From NCBI RefSeq assembly GCF_032268605.1, contig NZ_CP130318.1, positions 5,307,501 through 5,371,500 of the forward strand: a DNA stretch of 64,000 nucleotides, written 5' to 3'. Shown here in pieces: positions 8,831 through 17,515 of the stretch. The notes under the pieces are model-generated. The model made no database searches. It was not told where the DNA came from and saw only the letters and a program-made list of their open reading frames with translations. Made by a program: the position numbers and the translations under genes. Each line of letters begins with the position of its first letter. The first letter of the stretch is position 1. Source of the stretch: Paenibacillus aurantius (GTDB lineage Bacteria > Bacillota > Bacilli > Paenibacillales > NBRC-103111).

Positions 8831-10711
8831 ATGCTTCAGGAAAAGTATTCGGAGGAAACGTTGAAGAGTATGCTTCTGCCGAGGGAGGAGTACCGCCCTT
8901 ACCCTCAGGCCCGGGACCGGGGCTTCTGGGAAGGGCTCCCCGATCCGGTTCGGGAGGCGTACCTCGCGCAAGGGGAAGCCCGGCTGGACTTCGACTGGCC
9001 GGCTCTCCCCGCTTCGCGGTATATGGATTTCGTCAAGAACGGCAACCGCTCGCGGTACGAAGAGGCCTACTTCGACCGGCGCCGGGCGCTTGGGGCGCTG
9101 GTGCTGGCCGAATGCTTCGAGGGCAGCGGGCGGTTTCTGGAGACCATCGCTAACGGCCTCTGGGCCTTATGCGAAGAATCATCCTGGGTCGTCCCCGCCC
9201 ATCTATCACTTTCCCAGCAGAGCAAGGGTCATGCCCTTCCCGATGTGGATGATCCGGTCATTGACCTCTTCGCTGCCGAAACGGCCTCTCTGCTCGCCTG
9301 GACGGCCTACCTGCTGGAGGAGGAGCTGGATCCGTTGTGCCCGATGCTTCGGAAGCGTATCGGAAGGGAAATGGACAAGCGGATCTTCATTCCCTTCCTG
9401 GAACGGGAGGACTTCTGGTGGATGGGCTTCTCCGCGCGCAAGGTCAACAACTGGAACCCGTGGATACTCTCCAACGTTATGGGCTCCTTCCTTCTGCTGG
9501 AGAATGACCAGGGCCGCCGGGCCCAAGCTCTGGCGAAGGCGCTGCTCAGCCTGGACACCTTCCTCGCGGTCTATCTTCCGGACGGCGGCTGCGACGAGGG
9601 CCCCGGCTACTGGGGACATGCCGGAGGCTCCCTGTTCGACTGCCTGGAGCACCTGTACCTGGCCACCGAGGGCCGGATCACTTTCTACGAGGAGCCTCTT
9701 GTTCAGGAAATCGGCCGCTATTTCGCCCGGGTTCATATCGCCGGGGATTATTATGTGAACTTCGCCGATGGAGACGCCCGCCTCAAGGTATACGGGGACT
9801 TGGTGTACCGGTACGGCCTGCGGATCGGTGATGAAGCCCTATGCGCTCTCGGGGCGGATGCTTTCCGCCGCAGCTCCCTCGACATCCCGCGCATCTTCTC
9901 GCTCTTCCGGATTCTTCCCGCTTTGGCCGACTTCGACGAGCTGCAGACGTACGCCACCCCTCCCCTTCTGCTCCGGGATGTGTGGCTTGACGGCATTCAT
10001 CTGTTCGCCGCCCGGGAGCGGGCCGGCTCGGAGAAGGGGCTTTATGTCGCCGGGAAGGGCGGACACAACGACGAGAGCCATAACCACAACGACGTAGGCC
10101 ACTTCATCGTCTATGCCGACGGCGTGCCAGCGCTCATCGACATCGGCGTGGAGACCTATACGTCGAAGACCTTCAGCCCGCGCCGCTACGAGATCTGGAC
10201 CATGCAGTCGGCGTACCACGCCCTGCCCACGGTGCGCGGCATCCAGCAGGCGCCCGGCAGCGACTTCCAGGCGGCGGATGTCCATTATGCGGCGGAGGAG
10301 GAGTCGGCCGAATTCTCCCTCGAGCTCGCGTCCGCCTATCCCGCGGAAGCGGAGCTGGCCAGCTGGAAGAGGACGATCCGGCTCGACCGGCCCGCTGGCG
10401 GGAAGGCGGCCGTTCACGTCACCGACTCGTTCTCCCTCTCGGGAGAACCCGCCGACGTGACGCTCAGCCTGATGACGCTCCAGGAGCCGCAGCTTGCCGA
10501 AGGCCGCTTCACGCTGGCGGTCGCCCCGGGCATGGCGGTGCGCGTCGCGTTCGATGCGGACCGGCTGGCCGCCGAAAGCGAGCGCATCGAAGTGGGCGAC
10601 GACAAGCTCCGGGCGGTCTGGGGCGACCGGGTCCACCGCGTGGTGCTGAGGGCGAAGGAGCCCGTCAGGCAAGAGCAGTGGAGGCTTGTGATCACGCAGG
10701 AGCACGAGTAG
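8831..10711 (+). CDS. Heparinase II/III family protein
   Basis: A 626-residue protein with an N-terminal alpha-helical (alpha/alpha toroid-like) half and a C-terminal beta-rich heparinase II/III half. The latter carries the His/Asn cluster HNDESHNHNDVGHF followed by DIGVETYTSKTF, as in lyases and hydrolases acting on uronic-acid polysaccharides. No signal peptide is seen, so it probably acts on imported oligosaccharides in the cytoplasm. The start at 8831 is preferred: it is preceded by a GGGAAAGGA stretch, whereas a longer reading from 8690 has no ribosome site and would run through the regulatory dyads. It is divergent from the importer at 5.0-8.5 kb, suggesting a shared substrate. Confidence 0.85.
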   Translation: MLQEKYSEETLKSMLLPREEYRPYPQARDRGFWEGLPDPVREAYLAQGEARLDFDWPALPASRYMDFVKNGNRSRYEEAYFDRRRALGALVLAECFEGSGRFLETIANGLWALCEESSWVVPAHLSLSQQSKGHALPDVDDPVIDLFAAETASLLAWTAYLLEEELDPLCPMLRKRIGREMDKRIFIPFLEREDFWWMGFSARKVNNWNPWILSNVMGSFLLLENDQGRRAQALAKALLSLDTFLAVYLPDGGCDEGPGYWGHAGGSLFDCLEHLYLATEGRITFYEEPLVQEIGRYFARVHIAGDYYVNFADGDARLKVYGDLVYRYGLRIGDEALCALGADAFRRSSLDIPRIFSLFRILPALADFDELQTYATPPLLLRDVWLDGIHLFAARERAGSEKGLYVAGKGGHNDESHNHNDVGHFIVYADGVPALIDIGVETYTSKTFSPRRYEIWTMQSAYHALPTVRGIQQAPGSDFQAADVHYAAEEESAEFSLELASAYPAEAELASWKRTIRLDRPAGGKAAVHVTDSFSLSGEPADVTLSLMTLQEPQLAEGRFTLAVAPGMAVRVAFDADRLAAESERIEVGDDKLRAVWGDRVHRVVLRAKEPVRQEQWRLVITQEHE

Positions 10712-10823
10712 GCGCGGTTATCCGGCCTCTGCCAAGCAGGAGGCGGTCGAACCGGCCTTTGGATTCGAGGCTCACGCTTTCCCTGCCGCGCCGCTCCGGC
10801 CGGTTTACCACGCTGCTAATTTC

Positions 10824-10874
10824 AGCCCAAAGAACCCCCTCGTCCGGGGCCGTTCCTTGGGCTATTTTGTTTTT
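10824..10874 (+). terminator. Strong terminator after the heparinase-like gene
   Basis: A long hairpin with arms AGCCCAA.GAAC and GTTC.TTGGGCT and a GC-rich inner stem is followed by TTTTGTTTTT. Confidence 0.85.
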
Positions 10875-10974
10875 GCATGGGTTTCTTTTTATATTTTTTT
10901 GAGATCGGAATAACTTATCCGGCTAATCATTCGTCTACTAAAGAGAAGGATGCCCAGAAAGGAGAATAGGATAG

Positions 10975-11796
10975 ATGGAAAGGATGCTCGTATTAGGAGC
11001 AAGCGGTCTCGTAGGAAGAGCCTTGATCCGGCAGTTCCAGGACAAGTACGAGCTGTACGGGACCTATCGTTCCTCGTTACCCGATCTTCCCGAAGACAGG
11101 CGTTTCCAGCTGGAGGTTGGCGAGATCGATAAAGGGAGCAAGATAGTCCGGCACCTTCGTCCTGCTGTCGTGATCTCCTCCCTTCGGGGAAACTATGACG
11201 AGCAGCTCGCCCTTCACGAGAGAGTGGCGGTGGAAATGAACCCCATCGGGTCCCGGATGTATTATTTCTCGACCACCAATGTGTTCGACGGGGATGACTC
11301 CCGCCCTCATACGGAAGAGGATACCCCCGTTTCCACATCCGACTATGGATCATTCAAAATCCAGTGCGAGAATCGGCTGAAGGACGCCTTGAAGGAAAGA
11401 GCCGTCATCATTCGGATTCCGGCCATCTGGGGTAAGGAATCCCCCCGATGGAATCAACTCGTCCAGAGCCGGCGCGGGCAGAAGCCGGTGGAGGTCTATG
11501 CGAATGTCCGGTGCACCCATATGCTGGATGTGACATTAGCCAAGCAGACGGCCTTTCTTGTCGATCATCGTCTGGAAGGAACGTTTCATTTGAGCTCCTC
11601 CGATTCCATAACCCAGAGTGAATTTTACGAGCAGCTTCTGGAGAAAGGGGGCGGGGATTCGAGCCTTTTGCAGCACCGGTACCATCAGGATAAGGAAACG
11701 ATGTATTACTTTGCTCTGGCCTCCGCCCGTAAGGAAATCCCGGATTCTCTAAAAAACACAAATGCCGATATCATTGGCGCTCTGCTGGCCCGATAG
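10975..11796 (+). CDS. RmlD-like NAD(P)-dependent sugar-nucleotide reductase/epimerase
   Basis: A 273-residue short-chain-dehydrogenase-type protein of the dTDP-4-dehydrorhamnose reductase (RmlD) group. The N-terminal Rossmann motif GASGLVG (residues 8-14) binds NAD(P). The segment FSTTNVFDG near residue 100 and the later YGSFKIQCE supply the S/T-Y-K type catalytic residues. The start ATG has AAAGGAG about ten bases upstream. It is not in a rhamnose-synthesis cluster, so its substrate is open; it may reduce a free or nucleotide sugar. It is followed 44 bases later by the metallo-beta-lactamase gene but need not share a function. Confidence 0.75.
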   Translation: MERMLVLGASGLVGRALIRQFQDKYELYGTYRSSLPDLPEDRRFQLEVGEIDKGSKIVRHLRPAVVISSLRGNYDEQLALHERVAVEMNPIGSRMYYFSTTNVFDGDDSRPHTEEDTPVSTSDYGSFKIQCENRLKDALKERAVIIRIPAIWGKESPRWNQLVQSRRGQKPVEVYANVRCTHMLDVTLAKQTAFLVDHRLEGTFHLSSSDSITQSEFYEQLLEKGGGDSSLLQHRYHQDKETMYYFALASARKEIPDSLKNTNADIIGALLAR

Positions 11797-11840
11797 ACAG
11801 TCTCCCTCACGATAATTCATAAGAATTGGAGTTGACCTTA

Positions 11841-12638
11841 ATGCTGCGTAAATGGATGATCTTATTGGTTAGTCTTGTCCTGTTTGGTTTGGCCGCTGCC
11901 CCTCTATCGGCTGGCGCGGCCTCGGACCACCCGTCGGCCCCTCCCAAGCAAACGATAACCAACGAAGCCGGCACCATTGTTCTGACTCCGCTGAACGCTC
12001 AAGTTTGGGTGCATACGGAATATACCGATCTCGGCGGCGTTCCGTACCCGTCAAACGGGCTGCTGATTCGCACCTCGAAAGGCTTGGTTCTGGTCGATAC
12101 GTCATGGGACGAGCCGTTGACCGCGGAGCTGCTGGATCTGGTAGAGGCCCATTTCAACCAAAACGTCGTCCAGGCGATCATTACCCATGCCCATAATGAC
12201 CGGATCGGGGGAATCGGGGTTTTACGCGAACGGGGCATCCCCGCGGCCAGCACCCCGCTGACGGCAAAGCTTGCCGCGGAGGACGGCTACCTTTCCCCGG
12301 ATGTTCTTCTGAACGACGAAATCACCGAGCTTCAGATCGGCAATGTCAAGCTGGAGACCTACTACCCCGGCCCTGCCCATACGGAGGATAACATGGTCGT
12401 CTGGCTTCCCCAGTTTAACTTGTTGTTCGGCGGATGCATGATCCGTTCCCTGGACGTGAACGGGCTGGGGAACCTGGCCGATGCGAACGTGCCCGAATGG
12501 AAAACGTCCCTGCAAAAGGTCATCGACCGCTACCCGAACGTCCGGACGGTTGTCCCCGGTCACTTGGCTTGGGGAGACGGGCGGCTGCTGACGCATACGA
12601 TGGATTTGGTGGATCAAGCCTTGGCCGGAGCGAAGTAG
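11841..12638 (+). CDS. Subclass B1-type metallo-beta-lactamase
   Basis: A 265-residue exported zinc hydrolase. A signal peptide covers about residues 1-27 (ends AGAAS). All B1 zinc ligands are present: HAHND at residues 116-120 (site one His/His, site two Asp), His180 in GPAHTEDN, Cys199 in FGGCMIRSL and His241 in VPGH. These place it close to Bacillus BcII-like enzymes that open penicillins, cephalosporins and carbapenems in the cell envelope space. The start is the ATG at 11841 with GGAG nine bases upstream. No mobile element flanks it, so it looks like an intrinsic chromosomal gene. Activity cannot be proved from sequence. Confidence 0.9.
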   Translation: MLRKWMILLVSLVLFGLAAAPLSAGAASDHPSAPPKQTITNEAGTIVLTPLNAQVWVHTEYTDLGGVPYPSNGLLIRTSKGLVLVDTSWDEPLTAELLDLVEAHFNQNVVQAIITHAHNDRIGGIGVLRERGIPAASTPLTAKLAAEDGYLSPDVLLNDEITELQIGNVKLETYYPGPAHTEDNMVVWLPQFNLLFGGCMIRSLDVNGLGNLADANVPEWKTSLQKVIDRYPNVRTVVPGHLAWGDGRLLTHTMDLVDQALAGAK

Positions 12639-12686
12639 AAGGCCGGGAAGGAGAAGGGATTCACGTTGGGAAAGAAGGATGCCGCG

Positions 12687-13214
12687 ATGGAGATCCGGCT
12701 GCTGGGTCCTGAGGATGCCGGACGCTACAAAGAAATCCGGCTGAAAGCCTTACAAACCTCTCCCGAAGCTTACAGCGCAAGCTATGAAGAGGAGTTGGCT
12801 ATGTCTTTAGAAGAATGGAACCGACGGTTGGCGGCAAATGAGCATACGTTCACCTTCGGAGCCATCCTCAAGAGCCGGCTGGCCGGAATCGCTACCTTGG
12901 TCTTGGGGCAGAAGAAGAAACTGGCCCACCGGGCTCAGATCGTCGCCGTGTACGTGGCTCCGGAGACGCGGGGAAAGGGACTGGCCAAACAATTAATGAC
13001 AGAAGCCATTAAGAAGGCGAAAGAAACGGAGCGGGTGGAGCAAATTCACCTTACGGTGACGGCCTCTAACGAACCCGCCAGGTCCTTGTATGCGGGATTA
13101 GGCTTTCAAACATACGGATTCGACAAACAGGCGATCAAGCTGGATTCCGCCCGCTACCTGGATGAAGAGCTTATGGTGCTGTATCTGGATCCCCCTAACC
13201 CGCCGATTGCTTAA
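12687..13214 (+). CDS. GNAT family N-acetyltransferase
   Basis: A 175-residue cytoplasmic acetyltransferase. The acetyl-CoA pocket motif is visible as ETRGKGLAKQLM near residues 95-106, preceded by the beta-4 strand IVAVYVAP and followed by VTASNEPARSLYAGLGF, the usual C-terminal block. The ATG at 12687 has AAGGA eight bases upstream; a TTG seven codons earlier lacks one. It follows the beta-lactamase by 48 bases and precedes a strong terminator, so the two may be cotranscribed. The acceptor substrate is unknown. Confidence 0.88.
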   Translation: MEIRLLGPEDAGRYKEIRLKALQTSPEAYSASYEEELAMSLEEWNRRLAANEHTFTFGAILKSRLAGIATLVLGQKKKLAHRAQIVAVYVAPETRGKGLAKQLMTEAIKKAKETERVEQIHLTVTASNEPARSLYAGLGFQTYGFDKQAIKLDSARYLDEELMVLYLDPPNPPIA

Positions 13215-13220
13215 TCTGGT

Positions 13221-13279
13221 TAAAAAAAGAGTTACCGCCCTTTCGCTTCCCCATCGGAAGTCGGAAGGGCGGTATTTTG
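13221..13279. terminator. Bidirectional terminator between acetyltransferase and fucosidase genes
   Basis: A hairpin with arms ACCGCCCTT and AAGGGCGGT (13233-13273) has TTTTG on the plus side and, read on the minus strand, a run of seven T on the other side. It can end both converging transcripts. Confidence 0.8.
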
Positions 13280-13387
13280 TGTTCCGCAGCGACCGAAAAA
13301 CGTTCGCAAGCGTAAGACGTTCGGCCATGGAGACTCGCATGGCCGTTATGGATCACCTCATCAAGCATGACTTTTAACTCTTTCCGG

Positions 13388-14761
13388 TCAGCGTTCCCTG
13401 CCATCCGCGAAAACCGAAGTTCCCCGCTGGCTGCGCGCCCAATCCGCCACCCGAAGCGGGTCGCCGTCCCAGAGGCGCTGCCGGCCCCATTCGTTCGCCT
13501 GCGGCTTGCCAACGCATTCCACCCGAATCACGGGGAACAGGCGCGAAGGCGCCTCGACGGGCAGCCCCTTGATGAACAGCTCGTCGCCGCTTTGCTCGAA
13601 CGCAAGCTCCTGTCCGGTCGTCAGCAGCTTTACCGATTGGACCCGGGAGCTCAAATCCGCGAGCCGCATGACCGGACGGCCGTCCCAGAAGCGGATGATC
13701 AGATACAGATAATGGCCCCGTGTCGTCTGGCGGCCCCGCGTGATGAATTCGGTAATGGAGCCTCCGTCCGAGCCGTAGATCGCCTCGCCGTGCACCTCCA
13801 GCCACCGGCCGATCTCGAGCGCGCGCTCGACGAATTCCGGCGGCATCTCGCCATCCGCGGTGGGTCCGCAGTTAAGCAGCAGGTTGCCGCCGTGCTCGCC
13901 GCCCTTCTCGGCACATTCGACCAGGGTGTCGAGCAGTACGTCCGCCGGCTTCCAGCGCTCTCCCGTGACGTGGCTCCAAAGCCGCCAGGTCATAACCTGG
14001 CAGGACTCCCAGAGCCGCTTCTGGTCAGCGACGATCAGATGCTCGGGCGTGCCGAAGTCGCCCAGCGTATCGGAATCGCCTGCGCCGATTCCTCCGTCGG
14101 CCCGGTATCCGTCATGGGTGCTGGAGTAGCCCAGCCGGTTGTTGACCAGAATGCCCGGCTGCAGCCTGCGCATCTCCTCCACCAGCTCGATGCTCCCGAG
14201 GTCATCGGCATTTCGCGGCCAGACGCCATCAAAGAAGAAGTGATCGATCTGTCCGTAATTCGTAAGCAGTTCCTTCACCTGGTTATGCAAATAGGCACGG
14301 ACCTTCGCCCATCCTTCGGGATTCCGCGCAGGCCCTTCGAAATACGCCGGAAGGCGCCAGTCGATCCAGGAATAATACAGTCCGATCCGCAGTCCCGCCT
14401 TGCGGAAGGCGTCCACGTATTCTCGGACGAAATCCCGGCCCGCCGCCTGCTTCGCGCTGGAATAGTCGGTGTAGGCGCTGTCCCACATGCAGAAGCCGTC
14501 ATGATGCCGCGTCGTGAAGCACGCATATTTGAAGCCCGCCTTTTTGGCGGTATCCGCCCAAAGCTCCGGATCAAAGTGCTTCGGGCTCCAAGAAGCCGCC
14601 TTCTCGGCGTATTCCTTCTGGTCGAGATGCTCCCGGAACAGCACCTGCTCTCCGCGGGCGTACTGGGCATACGGACCCCAGTGTATAAACATGCCATACC
14701 GGCTTTCGGTGAACCATTTCCATTTGTCCGGGACGGTGAACGCTTTCGTCTGCAAGCTCAT
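13388..14761 (-). CDS. Alpha-L-fucosidase, glycoside hydrolase family 29
   Basis: A 457-residue GH29 enzyme that removes alpha-L-fucose from oligosaccharides with retention. Family features are the N-terminal YGMFIHWGPYA, the HHDGF segment near residue 97, and HFFFDGVWP with the likely nucleophile Asp178. No signal peptide is present, so it works in the cytoplasm on imported sugars. It lies 112 bases downstream of a solute-binding protein gene on the same strand and is probably the last gene of that importer operon, which points to fucosylated oligosaccharides as the substrate. The short C-terminal beta domain is present. The acid/base residue varies in GH29 and I did not assign it. Confidence 0.92.
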   Translation of the reverse strand: MSLQTKAFTVPDKWKWFTESRYGMFIHWGPYAQYARGEQVLFREHLDQKEYAEKAASWSPKHFDPELWADTAKKAGFKYACFTTRHHDGFCMWDSAYTDYSSAKQAAGRDFVREYVDAFRKAGLRIGLYYSWIDWRLPAYFEGPARNPEGWAKVRAYLHNQVKELLTNYGQIDHFFFDGVWPRNADDLGSIELVEEMRRLQPGILVNNRLGYSSTHDGYRADGGIGAGDSDTLGDFGTPEHLIVADQKRLWESCQVMTWRLWSHVTGERWKPADVLLDTLVECAEKGGEHGGNLLLNCGPTADGEMPPEFVERALEIGRWLEVHGEAIYGSDGGSITEFITRGRQTTRGHYLYLIIRFWDGRPVMRLADLSSRVQSVKLLTTGQELAFEQSGDELFIKGLPVEAPSRLFPVIRVECVGKPQANEWGRQRLWDGDPLRVADWARSQRGTSVFADGRER

Positions 14762-14806
14762 AACGGCAAGCTCCCTTCTTCTTTCGTGATCTCGGCGCGC
14801 GGGGAT

Positions 14807-14845
14807 AACGGACCTGCCCGGAATTCAGGCAGCGTCCGGTCCGTT
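14807..14845 (-). other. Intra-operon hairpin between binding protein and fucosidase genes
   Basis: An 8-bp stem AACGGACC/GGTCCGTT with further inner pairing (TGCC/GGCA) and no T-tract. A stable hairpin directly after a binding-protein gene is typical for an mRNA-stabilising or partial termination site that favours high binding-protein levels. A similar hairpin occurs at 41220-41245. Confidence 0.45.
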
Positions 14846-14873
14846 CGCGCAAAGGCCTTGGACAGCCCCGTCC

Positions 14874-16559
14874 TTATTTCGACGCCGCGGCTTTATACGT
14901 TTTATACGCTTCCTGGTAGATTTCCAGGTAACGCCCCAAATTCATGCTGTCGAGCGTAGACAGGTACTGACTCCACTGCACATCGATGTCGGCATCGCCG
15001 ATAATGAAGCGCGACAGCATTTCATTGGTGTAGTCGTAGATCGTTTTGGACAGGTCGGCAATTTCCGCCGACTGGTCGACCGTCAGGTTCACCGGCGGCA
15101 TGACCGTTTTCACCTGGACGCGGTAAGGCTCGTATTTCTCTTTCGTTTCCTTGTAAAGAATGGACTCGAGCGGGTTGTCCTTGGTGTCGACAAGACCGAG
15201 TCTGAGTGAGTTCGGACGGTAGGCAATACCGCTTTGGGACCAATGCTTGTTCTGGGTGACGCCGAACTTGGACATGTCCAAGTAAACCGCCTGCTTGCCG
15301 TTCAGGCCAATCTCTCCGTCCTTCGCCCATCTCCAGTCCTTGTCCAGCTCGCCGACCGTGGAACGAAGCGTGATCTCCCGATCATAGAGCGCGTCGGCGA
15401 AGCGGAAGGCCGCTTCCGGATTTTTCGCCTTGTTCGTAATGACGAATTGTCCCGGTGCCACTTGATACGGATCGTACTGGGTAAGCTGCACCCCTCCTGG
15501 ACCTTTGAGCGGAGGAACGGCCACATAGTCCAGCCAGCGGCCGCTTGAGCCGTTAAGCTGCGTCATCGCGCTCATGTTAGGCCCGGAAGCCGCTCCGAGA
15601 ATCGGCACACCGGGATTCTCGCCCAGCTGCACCAGCTGGGAGGCGTCCCGCGTCAGCGCCTGAGGATCCATCAGCCCTTCCTTGTACAGCTTGTGCAGGT
15701 ACTTCAGGCCTTCCTTCCAGCCGTCCTTGTTAAACGGCACATCCACCTTGTCCTGATCGTTGATGTACAGGCGAGTGAAAGGCGCATACGTGAAGGCGTT
15801 CATCAGGTAGTTTTCGACGCTCGTCGTCAGGGTGGACTTCTGACTAGTCTGCGGCGCCCCCGAGAACGGAATTTCGTCGGCTTTCCCGTTGCCGTTCGGA
15901 TCCTTGGTTTTGAACGCCTGGAGCACCTCGTAGAATTCTTCTGTCGTAGTCGGCATTTTGAGGTTCAGCTTGTCCAGCCACGGCTTGTAAATCCAGAGCT
16001 TCTGGCGCATGGAACAGTGGTAGCATTCGTTCGGAGCGGGAAGCGCGTAAATGTTGCCGTCGGCGGACGTGATCGCCGATTTGACGAGCGGGCTTTCCTC
16101 AAACATCTTCTTCGTGTTCACGCCGTATTTCTCAATCAGTTTGTTGAGCGGAAGGAGTACTCCCTGCTCCCCATACAACGCCTGCTGTTCGGGAGTCACG
16201 TTCATCGTCATAATGACGTCCGGCAGGTCGCCGCTGGCGAGCGCGATATTCAGCTTCTCCGCTCCCGTGCTCGCCGGAACAATCTCCCACTCGACATGGA
16301 TATTGGTCAAATCCTCAAAATATTTCGTAAAGGCATTCGTATCGAAATTCTCGACGGCCGGGTTGGCCCCGATCATGACGCGGAGGTTGGTTTTCTCAGC
16401 CACGATCGGGAACTTCCCAGCTTCCGACACGCTCGCGGCGCCCCCACCGCCGTCTCCCTTGGTAGTATCGCCCGCGGAGTTGCTGTCTTTGCATGCGCTC
16501 AGGATGCCGGCGAGCATGCCAAGCGTGACCAACATGGACAACCATTTTTTATTTTTCAT
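14874..16559 (-). CDS. Sugar ABC transporter solute-binding lipoprotein
   Basis: A 561-residue LipO/LplA-type binding protein. The N-terminus has MKNKK, a hydrophobic segment and lipobox LSAC, followed by a Ser/Asp/Gly-rich linker, so it is tethered outside the membrane. The start at 16559 has GGGGGAG eight bases upstream. It follows the permease pair (17516-18436, 16579-17478) and precedes the fucosidase, so the ligand is probably a fucose-containing oligosaccharide. It is only distantly like the binding protein at 5054-6568. Confidence 0.93.
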   Translation of the reverse strand: MKNKKWLSMLVTLGMLAGILSACKDSNSAGDTTKGDGGGGAASVSEAGKFPIVAEKTNLRVMIGANPAVENFDTNAFTKYFEDLTNIHVEWEIVPASTGAEKLNIALASGDLPDVIMTMNVTPEQQALYGEQGVLLPLNKLIEKYGVNTKKMFEESPLVKSAITSADGNIYALPAPNECYHCSMRQKLWIYKPWLDKLNLKMPTTTEEFYEVLQAFKTKDPNGNGKADEIPFSGAPQTSQKSTLTTSVENYLMNAFTYAPFTRLYINDQDKVDVPFNKDGWKEGLKYLHKLYKEGLMDPQALTRDASQLVQLGENPGVPILGAASGPNMSAMTQLNGSSGRWLDYVAVPPLKGPGGVQLTQYDPYQVAPGQFVITNKAKNPEAAFRFADALYDREITLRSTVGELDKDWRWAKDGEIGLNGKQAVYLDMSKFGVTQNKHWSQSGIAYRPNSLRLGLVDTKDNPLESILYKETKEKYEPYRVQVKTVMPPVNLTVDQSAEIADLSKTIYDYTNEMLSRFIIGDADIDVQWSQYLSTLDSMNLGRYLEIYQEAYKTYKAAASK

Positions 16560-16578
16560 CCTTCTGCTCCCCCTTCTA

Positions 16579-17478
16579 TTAGCCCTTAAGTGAACCGACC
16601 ATGACGCCTTTTACCAAATACTTTTGGACAAACGGATAGAATATCAACAGCGGAACGGTTGAGATAACGATCAGCGAATACTTCAGCAGTGTCTTCAGCG
16701 CCTCGCGCCGGGCGGCATCCTGCGGATCCCCCGACAGCATCGTGACGTCCACGTCGTTGCTGACCAATATATCCTTCAGCACAAGCTGGAGCGGATAGTG
16801 CGCCTGATTTTTCAGAAACAGCATGGCGTTGAAATACTGGTTCCAGTTGGCCGCGGCGTAGTAAAGCGTGATGACCGCCAGGATCGGCCCCGACAAGCGG
16901 ACGACGACCCTCCAGACGAATTGGAAGTCGTCGCAGCCGTCGAGCTGCGCGGCTTCCAGCAGTTCATGGGGAATCGACATCTGGAAATAAGTCCGGGTGA
17001 TGATGACGTTCCATACCGTCAGCGCTCCGGGAAGAATCATGGCCCAGATCGTATCGAGCATGCCAAGCTCCCTGACGAGCAGATAGGTCGGAATCAGCCC
17101 TCCGGTGAACATGGTCGTGAACATAAACAGGACCATGAAGAGGTTTTTGCCGAAGAAATCCTTTCGGGACAACGGATAAGCCGCCAGCACGGTCATCACG
17201 ATGTTAACCAGCGTGCCGGTTACCGTGTAGAGGATCGAATTACGAAATCCTACCCAGACCTGGCTGTACTCGAATACCGCGTTGTAGCCGTCCAGGCTCG
17301 GACGAACCGGCCACAGCCATACTTCGCCGGACACGACCGCCTGGGAGTCGCTGAAGGAAGCGCTGACAATATAGACGATCGGATACAGCACCGCCAGAAA
17401 CATCAGAATCATGAAGGTGTTGTTCAGCAGGGTGAACAGCTTATCCGTTCGCGATTCGTTACGATAGGTTATATTCAT
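16579..17478 (-). CDS. Carbohydrate ABC transporter permease (LplC type)
   Basis: A 299-residue permease with about six membrane segments, the EAA loop (HELLEAAQLDGCD, near residues 173-185) and the C-terminal GSLKG. The start is the ATG at 17478, which has AAAGGAGG at the right distance; a longer in-frame reading of 24 residues is polar and lacks a ribosome site. It lies 37 bases downstream of the partner permease. Confidence 0.94.
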   Translation of the reverse strand: MNITYRNESRTDKLFTLLNNTFMILMFLAVLYPIVYIVSASFSDSQAVVSGEVWLWPVRPSLDGYNAVFEYSQVWVGFRNSILYTVTGTLVNIVMTVLAAYPLSRKDFFGKNLFMVLFMFTTMFTGGLIPTYLLVRELGMLDTIWAMILPGALTVWNVIITRTYFQMSIPHELLEAAQLDGCDDFQFVWRVVVRLSGPILAVITLYYAAANWNQYFNAMLFLKNQAHYPLQLVLKDILVSNDVDVTMLSGDPQDAARREALKTLLKYSLIVISTVPLLIFYPFVQKYLVKGVMVGSLKG

Positions 17479-17515
17479 GTGCGTTCCTCCTTTCCCGCAA
17501 GCTTCGAACAAGGGG

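Noticed and set aside
13374-13805. 143-codon open frame on the minus strand
   Set aside because: Alternative frame of the GH29 fucosidase gene, without family features.
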